Shown here: positions 15,475 to 24,357 of the stretch, piece after piece | Layout: the number at the start of each line of letters is the position of its first letter | Position numbering within the stretch: the stretch's first letter is position 1 | DNA from: an uncultured Lachnospiraceae bacterium | GTDB lineage: Bacteria; Bacillota; Clostridia; Lachnospirales; Lachnospiraceae | Length of the DNA: 64,000 nucleotides | Reading direction: 5' to 3' | Assembly: GCA_910577165.1 (NCBI GenBank) | Contig: CAJTLX010000002.1 | Coordinates: 89,529 to 153,528, forward strand | Notes under the pieces: model-generated | The model's input: only the letters and a program-made list of their open reading frames with translations | Told to the model about the DNA's origin: nothing | Database searches by the model: none | Translations under genes and position numbers: made by a program

Positions 15475-16833
15475 ATGAAAAAGCTGAACCGAATAAGCAA
15501 ACTGCTTACTGCACTAATCATTGTTATGCTGTTGAATATCATTCTTCTGCTGCTTCCCTCAGTATTAAAACCACAATTAAAATCTGTGGAAGGGCAGACT
15601 TCCTCACCGGATATAGAATCTAATATCTTCCAAAATATTCCATTTCCTTCCAAATCCTCCACAAATGATGCCAATATAAATTCAGGCTCGCGCACGGATC
15701 AAGATTTCGCTGATAAAGAAGACAAGGAAGAATCATTGGAGGAGTCAAATACCCTCACTCTCTGCCTGATGGGAGATTTAATGTGCCTTGCTGGGCAGCA
15801 GTACAGTGCAGAGCGATCGGATGGTTCCCACGACTACACTGGCAGTTTCTATCTGCTACGAAATACCTTTTCCACTTTTGATTTTGTGATTGGCAATCTG
15901 GAAACTACACTCTCCGAGAGCAATCCCTACTCCACAAAGGAGCGGGAAGTAAATGAACAGCCAAATTGCAACGCGCCCGCGGATTATCTTGCCTCCTTAA
16001 AATGGGCGGGCATCACCCATCTTGTAACGGCAAACAATCACAGCTTGGACGGCGGAGTTATCGGAATAGAGGAAACCATCGCGCATCTTGACGAGTATGG
16101 CATCCCGCACACTGGCACCTACAGCGAAGATGAGGATGGTGTACATTATATGATAATGGAAAAAAATGGTATTCGCATTGCTGTGCTTTCCTTTACTGAG
16201 TTAATCAATCAGCGCGCACTTGTCACAAAGACACAGCTCTCAAAAATTATCGACAGCTACTCAAAAACAAAAGTCAGAGAGAATATTGAGAAGGCGCGGG
16301 AGGATGGAGCGGATTTTGTGATTGTCTATGAACACTGGGGAAGTGAGAATGTCCACGATGTGCGCGACTATCAAAAAAGCCACGCAAAGGAGATTGCCGA
16401 GGCGGGGGCGGATCTGATTATTGGTTCCCATCCTCACTGCTTGCAGGAAATGGAATATATTTCCACTTCCGACGGGCGCGATGTTCCCTGCTTTTATTCC
16501 CTTGGCAATGTGGTATCCAGCATGACCAGAGAGATCAACCATGATACCGTATTTGTACAAATATACCTCGAGCGAAATACGGAAAAAAGGGGTGAGTCCA
16601 CGAAAAAAACGGATGCGTCATCCTCTGCAAAATCCGTGACAATCTCTTCTCTCACCTGGCTTCCCTGCCATGTGCTGACCACCTTTGACGGGCATTCCCG
16701 CGTGATCACGCCCGTCGATTACAAAGTATCGGATAAAAAGATAAAAAAAGAACTTGCCGAGGCAAAGACAAGGATCGAAAAAATCCTCCCTCCTCCGCAA
16801 AATCTAAACAAAACAACACCGCAAAAACATTGA
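15475..16833 (+). CDS. CapA-family metallophosphatase-like protein (membrane-anchored)
   Basis: The 452-aa protein has an N-terminal membrane anchor (about residues 9-31), a Ser/Asp/Glu-rich spacer, and a CapA/PgsA-type calcineurin-like domain facing outside. Metal-site motifs in order are LCLMGDLM, VIGNLETTL, VTANNHSLD, YEHWGSE, IIGSHPHCLQ and CFYSLGNVV. CapA proteins take part in poly-gamma-glutamate capsule formation, but no capB, capC or other capsule genes are here, and many stand-alone clostridial CapA proteins have unknown roles in cell-wall metabolism. A lone promoter drives it. It ends directly at repeat A1. Confidence 0.85.
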   Translation: MKKLNRISKLLTALIIVMLLNIILLLLPSVLKPQLKSVEGQTSSPDIESNIFQNIPFPSKSSTNDANINSGSRTDQDFADKEDKEESLEESNTLTLCLMGDLMCLAGQQYSAERSDGSHDYTGSFYLLRNTFSTFDFVIGNLETTLSESNPYSTKEREVNEQPNCNAPADYLASLKWAGITHLVTANNHSLDGGVIGIEETIAHLDEYGIPHTGTYSEDEDGVHYMIMEKNGIRIAVLSFTELINQRALVTKTQLSKIIDSYSKTKVRENIEKAREDGADFVIVYEHWGSENVHDVRDYQKSHAKEIAEAGADLIIGSHPHCLQEMEYISTSDGRDVPCFYSLGNVVSSMTREINHDTVFVQIYLERNTEKRGESTKKTDASSSAKSVTISSLTWLPCHVLTTFDGHSRVITPVDYKVSDKKIKKELAEAKTRIEKILPPPQNLNKTTPQKH

Positions 16834-16858
16834 CAATTTGAGATATTTATTGTACCAT
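16830..16858 (+). promoter_or_regulatory. Candidate promoter of the GrpE/Hsp70-like operon
   Basis: TTGACA (16830-16835) overlaps the CapA stop codon. TACCAT follows at a 17-base spacing (16853-16858). If used, transcription would start inside repeat A1 and place the repeat in the operon leader. Confidence 0.35.
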
Positions 16859-17010
16859 ATCTTTCAGATATGTTCCCTCCGGGGGATGCGCATGATTCGC
16901 AGAAGAATTTTTCTCCCTGCGGTCGAAGCGAATCAGCGCAGGTACAATGTCTAAAGACATTGCACCATATTAATCTTTCAGATATGTTCCCTCCGGGGAT
17001 GGGCAATCCG
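16856..17010. repeat. Intergenic repeat family A, copy A1
   Basis: Parts in order: stem CATATCT/AGATATG (16856-16872); core TTCCCTCCGGGGGATG; a long stem TGCGCATGATTCGC (16887-16900) with GCGAATCAGCGCA (16928-16940) around an AGAAG...CTCCCTGCGG loop; stem CAATGTC/GACATTG (16945-16962); then a partial second CTTTCAGATATG...CTCCGGGG block 114 bp after the first. It lies between CapA and the GrpE-like gene. Confidence 0.7.
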
Positions 17011-17045
17011 CCTTCAATCATAAAAAGAATGGAGCGTGATCATCA

Positions 17046-17792
17046 ATGGCTAAGATGGATTGGGAGGATGTGCGTCAGTTTATTTTAAACGACAGAGAAA
17101 TCAGAGAATATTTTCTTTCCCTTGCCGAAAAGGGAACCATGCGCAGCACAAATTATTCGCTGTCTTCAGAGCCTGCGTCAGAGATGTCCGTCCCATCAGC
17201 AAAAACGCAGAATGCCATGCTGGAAAAGACTATTCGGGTATTAAAAGCCGAAAATGATGCACTGCGCAGAGAAATTTCCACCGCGCGCACTCGTATATCA
17301 GAACTTGAGACAGAAGCTGAAAAATTCCGTCGCGCTGCTGTGGCAGCACAGTCAGAACTAAAGTCTGCCGCCGGAAAGCTCACCACATTTCAGCCAATCT
17401 GCAACGCGATGGAAACCTATCAATCCTTAGGGGAAAAGACAAGGGATGCGATGAGAAATATTTTTCGCACGGCTTCCCCCGACGGTTTTATCTCCTGCGG
17501 AACGCAAAAGAACAGCCTGGCAAATCTCTGGGATTACGGCAGGACACTGGCAGCGAATGGTTCGGCGGACTGCATAAAAATCGACAGTCTTTTCGAATAT
17601 TTTATTTCCCTGTACAATCTGACATTCGAACAGCCTGTCTACACACTGATTGAACCAAAGATAGGGGATCGATTTGACGAAGACCTCCATGTATGCCTGG
17701 CACGGGGGCAGCGAATATCAAACATTTCAGGCATATTACTCAGGGGATACCGCGTAAACGGCAAAACTGTAAACAAAGCACTGGTAAAGTGA
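17046..17792 (+). CDS. GrpE-like nucleotide exchange factor (operon-specific)
   Basis: The 248-aa protein has a predicted long coiled coil (about residues 55-115, including LEKTIRVLKAENDALRREI) and a globular C-terminus. There, IGDRFDEDLHVCL and GILLRGYRVNGKTVNKALVK closely follow the GrpE beta-domain pattern (F-D-x-x-L-H, then RGY-x-x-N-G-x-x-x-x-A-x-V-x-V). GrpE releases ADP from Hsp70 chaperones, and two Hsp70-like genes follow 10 bp downstream, so a dedicated exchange factor is a strong inference. Housekeeping GrpE is usually about 200 aa and sits beside dnaK/dnaJ/hrcA, none of which is present. GGAG lies 12 bases before the ATG. Confidence 0.72.
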   Translation: MAKMDWEDVRQFILNDREIREYFLSLAEKGTMRSTNYSLSSEPASEMSVPSAKTQNAMLEKTIRVLKAENDALRREISTARTRISELETEAEKFRRAAVAAQSELKSAAGKLTTFQPICNAMETYQSLGEKTRDAMRNIFRTASPDGFISCGTQKNSLANLWDYGRTLAANGSADCIKIDSLFEYFISLYNLTFEQPVYTLIEPKIGDRFDEDLHVCLARGQRISNISGILLRGYRVNGKTVNKALVK

Positions 17793-17802
17793 GGTAAGAG
17801 GT

Positions 17803-20067
17803 ATGGAATATACAAAGCTGGTTGATAAACTGCCGCTGTGCGAAGGCAGTTTATGTGAGATGGTTCGGGCAAAAGTTACCAAGACCATGCAGGAGAGAGA
17901 ACTGGAACAATTTCAGATTGGTGAGACGGGCGGGGAGGACGATTCGATTATCATTGACGAACTTGACGCGGAAGAGGTTTCAAAACTATTGTTGGAAGTC
18001 GATCATGAGCGCGCAGATATCGATCCGTATGATGAAAAAATTCTCACTGATCCAAACCGGGGTCATTGGGATCTCTGGTATGATGGCGAGGGTGGCGATT
18101 TCCCGGTTCTTGATTTATCCTACCAAGGGTATGTAGCGCGCAATCCGCGCGCCGACATTAACCGCAACCGCATTGTCGCCATCGATTTTGGCACAAAAAG
18201 CACGGTGGTTGTCTATCAAAATGAGGACAGCCGAATTCTTCCGGTGCGCGTTGGTACAGGGAATGTCAGCAAGAGCATCCGCGCAGAGCATTATGAAAAC
18301 CCTACGATTATCGAGTTTAACGACCTCGACTCTTTTTTAGATGCCTATGTCGCCACACTAGGTCGTCCTGCTACACGCTGGGATGATGTATATATTTCTC
18401 ACCGGGCAGTGGATGATCTGCAGACATCGCTCAGCACGGACTACAGCGCGTTCTTTTCCGAACTCAAGCAGTGGGCTGGCGATGCGGGGGTGAAAAAGGC
18501 GATCCGCATCCGCGACCGGAAAAATAATGATTATCTGCTCAAGGCATTTCGTGAACTTACCAATGAGGACTTAAACCCAATTGAACTCTACGCATATTAT
18601 CTGGGTCTTTATATCAACAATATGCGCAATGGTATTTTCCTCAACTACTATCTTTCCTTTCCCGTTACATACGAGTTCGCAGTGCGGGAAAAAATCGCGG
18701 AAAGCTTTGAGCGCGGGATTAAAAAAGCACTGCCGGAACCGCTGCTGCAGGATGAGGAGATCATGAAAAATTTTAAGATCAACGGCAGTATTAGCGAGCC
18801 AGCCGCATATGCGGTGTGCGCCTTGCAGGAATATGGCTTTGAGCCGGAGGGAGATGAACAGGTCTTCTACTCCGTATTCGATTTTGGGGGCGGCACAACG
18901 GATTTTGATTTCGGTGTATGGCGGGAATCCTTCGCTCCAAAATACGACTATACCATAGAACATTTTGGGGCAAGCGGAGATCGCTATCTGGGCGGTGAAA
19001 ATATCTTAGCAGAACTCGCCTTCTATGTTTTCCGGACAAATGAGGAGAAACTTCGCGAGGAAAATATCTCATTTAACCGTCCGGCGATGTGTCCGGATTT
19101 TGCCGGGAGTGAAGCACTGATCTCCGACTCGCGCGAAGCAAATATCAATATGCGCAATCTGACAGATAAACTGCGTCCGCTCTGGGAGAATACCGGGGAG
19201 GAAACCGTGGACGAGAGTGGCTCCATCAAGGTAAATCTTTTCCGCAATGACGGCTCCCAGGTGGTGGGGATGGCACTCTCCGCAAGCGAGGATGAACTGA
19301 ACGAACTGATTTACTACCGCATTGAGAAAGGGATCGAAAGCTTTTTTACCTCATTAATCACTGCTTTCGGACAGACAAACTTAGATGCCATTGATAATAT
19401 TTATATCATCCTGGCAGGTAACTCCTCAAAATCCAGATATGTAGAGGAGATATTTTCCAAAAAGATCCTTTTTTATACAACTCAGATCAAAAGGCGGGAC
19501 AATGCTTCCCCGATGTTTGAACTGCTGCCACCGATCGGCACGGAGGCCTTCTACAAAAAGCGCGCGCAGATCAATCCGGAAGCGGCAGAGCGGCCGGATG
19601 ACCGGGGAGAATTTGAGCGTCCATCCGGGAAGACCGGCGTGGCGTTTGGACTGATCGAATGCCGCAAGGGTGGACGGGTCGAGATTATTGAAAATGATGA
19701 AGCTGGCGGTGAAATTCCATTCAAATACTATATCGGCACCTGTAAGAAACGCTGCTTCAAGACACTCGATGTGGACGAAGCACCATCAAGGATTCCCGGC
19801 AGAGTGGACTATGGCAGATGGTATGAGGTATTTGAATCCGATGACTACACGGTTGAAATTTATTATACCACTGAGCCGGACGCTGTCACAAACCGAATGC
19901 CGATCGAGAACGCAAGGAAACTTATGTTGAACACCGACGCGGAAAATGAACTTGTATTTATCCGCGCGGCCGATCCACATACCCTGGAATATGTTTCTGC
20001 AAGATGTATAGAAGATGCATATCGCGGAGATTACATTGGTATGGTTCATCAAGTATCCCTGGAATAA
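17803..20067 (+). CDS. Hsp70-like ATPase with novel C-terminus (short paralog, 754 aa)
   Basis: An actin/Hsp70-fold ATPase core is preceded by about 120 unusual residues. Phosphate-1 motif IVAIDFGTKSTVVV is near 124-137, the SEPAAYAVCALQEYGF connect region near 331, phosphate-2 motif FDFGGGTTDFDF near 358-369, and adenosine motif IILAGNSSKS near 534-543. The roughly 150 residues after the core (GVAFGLIECRKGGR to HQVSLE) do not look like the DnaK substrate-binding domain or lid. It starts MEYTK.VD.LPL, as does the next gene, but lacks about 240 residues that the paralog has before the ATPase core. The ribosome-site region AAGTGAGGTAAGAG is also duplicated between the two genes. Confidence 0.85.
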   Translation: MEYTKLVDKLPLCEGSLCEMVRAKVTKTMQERELEQFQIGETGGEDDSIIIDELDAEEVSKLLLEVDHERADIDPYDEKILTDPNRGHWDLWYDGEGGDFPVLDLSYQGYVARNPRADINRNRIVAIDFGTKSTVVVYQNEDSRILPVRVGTGNVSKSIRAEHYENPTIIEFNDLDSFLDAYVATLGRPATRWDDVYISHRAVDDLQTSLSTDYSAFFSELKQWAGDAGVKKAIRIRDRKNNDYLLKAFRELTNEDLNPIELYAYYLGLYINNMRNGIFLNYYLSFPVTYEFAVREKIAESFERGIKKALPEPLLQDEEIMKNFKINGSISEPAAYAVCALQEYGFEPEGDEQVFYSVFDFGGGTTDFDFGVWRESFAPKYDYTIEHFGASGDRYLGGENILAELAFYVFRTNEEKLREENISFNRPAMCPDFAGSEALISDSREANINMRNLTDKLRPLWENTGEETVDESGSIKVNLFRNDGSQVVGMALSASEDELNELIYYRIEKGIESFFTSLITAFGQTNLDAIDNIYIILAGNSSKSRYVEEIFSKKILFYTTQIKRRDNASPMFELLPPIGTEAFYKKRAQINPEAAERPDDRGEFERPSGKTGVAFGLIECRKGGRVEIIENDEAGGEIPFKYYIGTCKKRCFKTLDVDEAPSRIPGRVDYGRWYEVFESDDYTVEIYYTTEPDAVTNRMPIENARKLMLNTDAENELVFIRAADPHTLEYVSARCIEDAYRGDYIGMVHQVSLE

Positions 20068-20092
20068 GTAACGCTGAAGTGAGGTAAGAGAA

Positions 20093-23065
20093 ATGGAATA
20101 TACAAAGTTTGTTGACAGGCTCCCGCTTAGCACCGACAATTTATATCAGATGTTCAAATCAAAGATTTTCGACAGCATACTGGAATCGGAGCTTGGCGGA
20201 TTCCGCAAGGAGATCGAGCAGCATATCGGTTTAATACGTAATTATTTGGCAAAATATGAGTGGCTTCCCATGAGGATTGGCAGCACCTCCAAACTGGTAT
20301 TATACAACACCAAGTCCTCCGTTCTCATCCCTGATCTGCTTACTTTCCGGTTTGATACCCACAGGAAAATGCCGGACGATTATGACCTGGGATTTTACAA
20401 TTTCCCGGCCAAACTGTTCGAGAGAGAGCTTTTGGAAACCATCTCCTTTTCCGCGATCGAGAACGTATATATGTTAAATGTCGAATACAGTAAGAAAAAG
20501 AAGGCGGGGGGAAATTTTGTTGATCTCGTACATGAAACAAACCCTACCTTCCACAATTACCTGGCTTACTCCGATGAGTCCTCCGCCACTACCTCCACAT
20601 TTGGATCGGGGATTATGGTCTATGATATCCGAAACAAAAATTTTGTATCCGGAAGAATTCGAGCGGATTTTACTGTTATGCCTATCGCGGTGATCTCCGC
20701 GGCAACTCCCGCGGCAAAACTGCGCAGTTTCCGCGACCTAAAACTTTCGGTAAACCCTTATGGGGGAGAATTTGAAGACTTAAAAACTGCATTTGACCGT
20801 ATGGGCGAATTCCTTGCCGCCGATCTTATCACGGATGATTTTCATATCAATTTTGATAAAATATCCACGGATTTAAGGGAGAAGGGCAGCTTATCCGAGT
20901 TCAATATCAGCTACAGCACTATTACCAAACAGGGAACTCGCGCAAGTGTGATCAATACATTGGATGCCGAGGCGACCTCAAAACCGCTGCTTGAGGTGGA
21001 GCATATTCGGGCGGATATTGATCCTTACGACCAGAATATTCTCACCGATCCAAACAGAGGTCACTGGGATCTGTGGAATACGGACGAAGCAAAAGATTGC
21101 CCCGTGCTTGAATTATCCTCGATGGGCTTTGTCGCGCGCAATCCAAAAGCGGATATCAACCGCAACCGCGTAGTTGCCATTGATTTTGGCACAAAAAGTA
21201 CGGTTGTTGTCTTTCAGGATGAGGACAGCAAAATCCTGCCGATGCGCGTAGGTACAGGGAATATCAGCAAGAGCATTCAGGCGAAACATTATGAAAATCC
21301 TACGGTAATTGAATTTCACGATCTGAAACAATTTATGGATGCCTATGCCGCCTCAAAGGGTCGCCCTGCCACACACTGGGAGGATGTATGTATCTCTCAC
21401 AAGGCGGTGGATGATCTTCAGTCCTCCTGCAGCACAGACTACGGTGCCTTCCTCTCCGGACTCAAGCAGTGGGCCGGGGACACGGGTGTAAAGCGCGCGA
21501 TCCGGATGAGAGACCGGACAAACCGCGATTTTCTGCTTCAGCAGTACCGCGAACTCTCAGAAAGTGACCTCGATCCAATTGAGCTTTACGCTTACTATTT
21601 AGGACTTTATATCAACAATATGCGCAATGGAATTTTCCTTAATTACTATCTCTCCTTCCCTGTTACTTACGAGATTGCAGTGCGGGACAGAATTATTCAA
21701 AGCTTTCAGCGGGGAATTAAAAAATCTCTGCCACGCCCGATCTTAGATGACGAGGAGATTATGGGTAAATTCCGGATTAACGGCGGCATCAGCGAGCCGG
21801 CTGCATATGCGGTATGCGCCTTGCAGGAATACGGCTTTGACCCGGAGGAAAGCGGTCAGGTATTTTACTCGGTATTTGATTTTGGCGGTGGAACCACGGA
21901 CTTTGATTTTGGTGTGTGGCGGGAATCAAAATCTGCAAAATACGACTATACTATCGAGCATTTTGGCGCGAGCGGCGACCGCTATTTAGGCGGAGAAAAC
22001 ATCTTAGCAGAACTTGCTTTTTATGTTTTTAGAGCCAATGAGGAAAAACTGCGCGAGGAGCGGATCTCTTTTACCCGCCCTCCAATGTGTCCGGATTTTG
22101 CAGGCAGCGAAACCCTGATCTCCGACTCGCGCGAGGGCAGGGTAAATATGCGCAATCTTACCGAGCGGCTTCGCCCAATCTGGGAAAATACGGATGAGGA
22201 AGTGATCGATCAGAGTGGGGCGGTCAAAGTGAATCTTTTCCGCAACGACGGCACGGAAGCAGTTGGGCTTTCCCTTAACGCAGATAAAGAAAAATTAAAC
22301 CAGCTGATCTATCAGCGAATTGAAAAAGGGATTGAAAGCTTTTTCACCTCATTAAAGACTGCTTATGGGAATCATAGTTTGGATAAAATTGAAAAGATTT
22401 ATATTATTTTAGCAGGAAATTCCTCAAAATCCCAGTATGTGGAAAGTATTTTCAGAGAAAAAATTTCTTATTATACAAAAGAAATCAAGGGGGAGGAGGA
22501 CAATCCATCCATGTTTGAACTGCTCCCTCCAATCGGCACAGAGGAATTCTTTGAGCGCAGGGCGCAGATCAACCCGGCAGCCGCCAACCGAATAGATAAG
22601 CGCGGCGAATTTGAACGACCAACCGGAAAGACCGGTGTCGCCTTCGGTCTAATCGAATGCCGCAGAGGTGGGCGCATTGAGATTATTGCAAACGACGAGG
22701 CGGACGGCGAGATTCCCTTCAAATATTATATCGGCACCCGCAAAAGACGCTTTTTCCGGATTCTTAACGAGGGGGAAAACCCATCAAAAATTCCGGGCAG
22801 ACTGGACTATGAACGCTGGTACGAAGTATTTGAATCCGATGACTATACCATTGAAATTTACTGTACTACCAAGCCGGAAGCCGTGACCAATACCATGCCG
22901 ATCGAAAGCGCGAAGAAACTTATGCTAAGTACGGATGCCAAAAATGATCCTGTATTTATCCGCGCCATCGATCCGCACACATTGGAATATGTCTCGGCAC
23001 TAAGTCTTGAGGATGCAGAAGAAGGAAATTATATCGGGACAATTCATCAGGTTTCGCTGGAGTAA
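20093..23065 (+). CDS. Hsp70-like ATPase with N-terminal extension (long paralog, 990 aa)
   Basis: This is a tandem paralog of the 754-aa protein, 25 bp downstream and highly similar along the whole ATPase core and C-terminus (phosphate-1 VVAIDFGTKSTVVVF, phosphate-2 FDFGGGTTDFDF, adenosine IILAGNSSKS, end IHQVSLE). Between the shared first dozen residues and the shared LEVEHIRADIDPYD segment it carries about 240 extra residues (KLVLYNTKSSVLIPDLLTFR, LETISFSAIENVYMLNVEY) of unknown fold, apparently mixed alpha/beta. No membrane segment is present. The extension may be the substrate- or partner-binding part, with the short paralog an internally deleted copy. No J-domain gene is nearby. Confidence 0.85.
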   Translation: MEYTKFVDRLPLSTDNLYQMFKSKIFDSILESELGGFRKEIEQHIGLIRNYLAKYEWLPMRIGSTSKLVLYNTKSSVLIPDLLTFRFDTHRKMPDDYDLGFYNFPAKLFERELLETISFSAIENVYMLNVEYSKKKKAGGNFVDLVHETNPTFHNYLAYSDESSATTSTFGSGIMVYDIRNKNFVSGRIRADFTVMPIAVISAATPAAKLRSFRDLKLSVNPYGGEFEDLKTAFDRMGEFLAADLITDDFHINFDKISTDLREKGSLSEFNISYSTITKQGTRASVINTLDAEATSKPLLEVEHIRADIDPYDQNILTDPNRGHWDLWNTDEAKDCPVLELSSMGFVARNPKADINRNRVVAIDFGTKSTVVVFQDEDSKILPMRVGTGNISKSIQAKHYENPTVIEFHDLKQFMDAYAASKGRPATHWEDVCISHKAVDDLQSSCSTDYGAFLSGLKQWAGDTGVKRAIRMRDRTNRDFLLQQYRELSESDLDPIELYAYYLGLYINNMRNGIFLNYYLSFPVTYEIAVRDRIIQSFQRGIKKSLPRPILDDEEIMGKFRINGGISEPAAYAVCALQEYGFDPEESGQVFYSVFDFGGGTTDFDFGVWRESKSAKYDYTIEHFGASGDRYLGGENILAELAFYVFRANEEKLREERISFTRPPMCPDFAGSETLISDSREGRVNMRNLTERLRPIWENTDEEVIDQSGAVKVNLFRNDGTEAVGLSLNADKEKLNQLIYQRIEKGIESFFTSLKTAYGNHSLDKIEKIYIILAGNSSKSQYVESIFREKISYYTKEIKGEEDNPSMFELLPPIGTEEFFERRAQINPAAANRIDKRGEFERPTGKTGVAFGLIECRRGGRIEIIANDEADGEIPFKYYIGTRKRRFFRILNEGENPSKIPGRLDYERWYEVFESDDYTIEIYCTTKPEAVTNTMPIESAKKLMLSTDAKNDPVFIRAIDPHTLEYVSALSLEDAEEGNYIGTIHQVSLE

Positions 23066-23086
23066 TGGATTTCTTTATTAACACAA

Positions 23087-23126
23087 AAATATTTCCCCTG
23101 CAATTTTTTTAGCAGGGGAAATATTT
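23087..23126. terminator. Strong hairpin after the Hsp70-like operon
   Basis: A perfect 15-bp stem AAATATTTCCCCTGC/GCAGGGGAAATATTT with a 10-base T-rich loop. No U-tract follows on the plus strand, and it abuts the AAGGAGG of the next small gene. It may be a terminator with weak tail, an mRNA-stabilising stem, or a translational switch for that gene. Confidence 0.5.
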
Positions 23127-23146
23127 ATAAGGAGGTAAATTATAAT

Positions 23147-23368
23147 ATGGAAAAAGTAATTGAAAGTATTGGACTGACACTTCATGGTGTGGATGGAAAG
23201 ATAAAAGAAATTCCCCTTGAATTATGGCAGGTTGATATTATTTGTCAAATACTTGGTCTTACAGTAAAAATTCCTGATTTAGATAACTATGAAATGTCCC
23301 CGAAAGACAGGGTAATGGAACGAATGGAATTATATAAAAAATCAATCAAAAACATACCTAGGGACTAA
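23147..23368 (+). CDS. Small protein of unknown function, 73 aa
   Basis: A short acidic/basic soluble protein: IGLTLHGVDGKIKEIPLELWQ, then QILGLTVKIPDL, then a charged helix. It has no membrane segment. AAGGAGG lies 10 bases upstream, a strong ribosome site that argues for real expression. It lies 81 bp after the long Hsp70-like gene on the same strand, separated by the 15-bp hairpin, so it could be the last gene of that operon or independent. I do not recognise a family. Confidence 0.55.
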   Translation: MEKVIESIGLTLHGVDGKIKEIPLELWQVDIICQILGLTVKIPDLDNYEMSPKDRVMERMELYKKSIKNIPRD

Positions 23369-23412
23369 CAATAATAAAACGGATTCAGATATTTATAACT
23401 GGCTTTGATGTA

Positions 23413-23471
23413 TTCTCTTACTCGATTACTCCGCACAAATTGTATCTGTACAGAATAATCGAGCAAGAGAA
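23413..23471. terminator. Hairpin between the 73-aa gene and the sigma-partner gene
   Basis: Arms TTCTCTTACTCGATTA and TAATCGAGCAAGAGAA form a 16-bp stem with one mismatch and a loop of about 27 bases. It lies between converging genes. T-rich tails are weak on both strands, so a terminator role is plausible but not certain. Confidence 0.4.
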
Positions 23472-23520
23472 AATGCCATCCTCCCCATCTCAGGCACCAG
23501 GGTCTTCAATTTCTCTTCCC

Positions 23521-24357
23521 TTACGACTCATCCTTAAACCGGAAGAAATATCCATACTCTTCACTTGCATCAAATTCTTCTAATTCTTCCTTTGTCGCAT
23601 AAAGCATATAATAATGTCGCTTTTCCTCTCCGCTATCATCACTCTCCCATTTTATCGTATATCCAAATTCTTCCCGTCTGCTCCACTCTAATTTTGCCTC
23701 CTCACTCTCCGGCATCACCATAGATCCATCACAGAAAAGTTCGGCAACTACGCAATACAAAACTTTATCTCCATATTTTTCAATTGCATGGGTAAGCGGA
23801 ACCGAACAGTGGGCTTCTCCATTCTCCGGCGCAGCATAACAATAGATCGCTTTCTCCGGGTAAGAGGAAATCTTTTTTTTCGGTTTTGTCTTACCCTTGC
23901 TATCCGTTTCTCCATCAGAGAAAGAGTTGTCGCTCCCTGATATTTGATCCAACATATCCGCCCTATCCATCTCCGTAAGTCTAAAACTTTCTGGATCATT
24001 TTCTCCTTCCTCCATCTCGTCTGCCCTTTCGGTCTTTCCCCCTGGCACCGGATTATAGCCGGATGGATCTCCATCCACTCCATTCCTTAAGACTTCTCCA
24101 CTTCCACTATCCATATCCGCAATAAATCCGGAATCAAAATGATTTGTGTCCGAATTATCTTGTGCCGCATTTTTGTTCCTCTCTCCCAAATCTCTTTCTC
24201 CACGAAATCCCAAGCTAATCAAAGCAATAACCCCCAATGTCGCCGTTATAGCCACACCGCCATAGCGCAAGCCTTTTTGCTTTCTTTGTTGCGCTCTTTT
24301 TCTCTCTTCCTCTCCCCGCCGCAATACCTCCCGCGCAACCTCATTATAATCCTTCAT
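23521..24357 (-). CDS. Single-pass membrane protein, probable ECF anti-sigma factor
   Basis: The 278-aa protein has a short cytoplasmic N-terminus of about 32 residues rich in Arg/Glu/Gln (VAREVLRRGEEERKRAQQRK), one membrane helix (about 32-50, GGVAITATLGVIALISLGF), an acidic Ser/Asp/Gly-rich extracytoplasmic stretch, and a folded C-terminal region (EKAIYCYAAPENGEAHCSVP to YGYFFRFKDES). The gene overlaps the 3' end of the sigma factor gene by 14 bp and has GGAGG upstream, the standard sigma/anti-sigma layout. No zinc anti-sigma HxxxCxxC motif is present, so the inhibitory mode is unclear. Confidence 0.65.
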   Translation of the reverse strand: MKDYNEVAREVLRRGEEERKRAQQRKQKGLRYGGVAITATLGVIALISLGFRGERDLGERNKNAAQDNSDTNHFDSGFIADMDSGSGEVLRNGVDGDPSGYNPVPGGKTERADEMEEGENDPESFRLTEMDRADMLDQISGSDNSFSDGETDSKGKTKPKKKISSYPEKAIYCYAAPENGEAHCSVPLTHAIEKYGDKVLYCVVAELFCDGSMVMPESEEAKLEWSRREEFGYTIKWESDDSGEEKRHYYMLYATKEELEEFDASEEYGYFFRFKDES

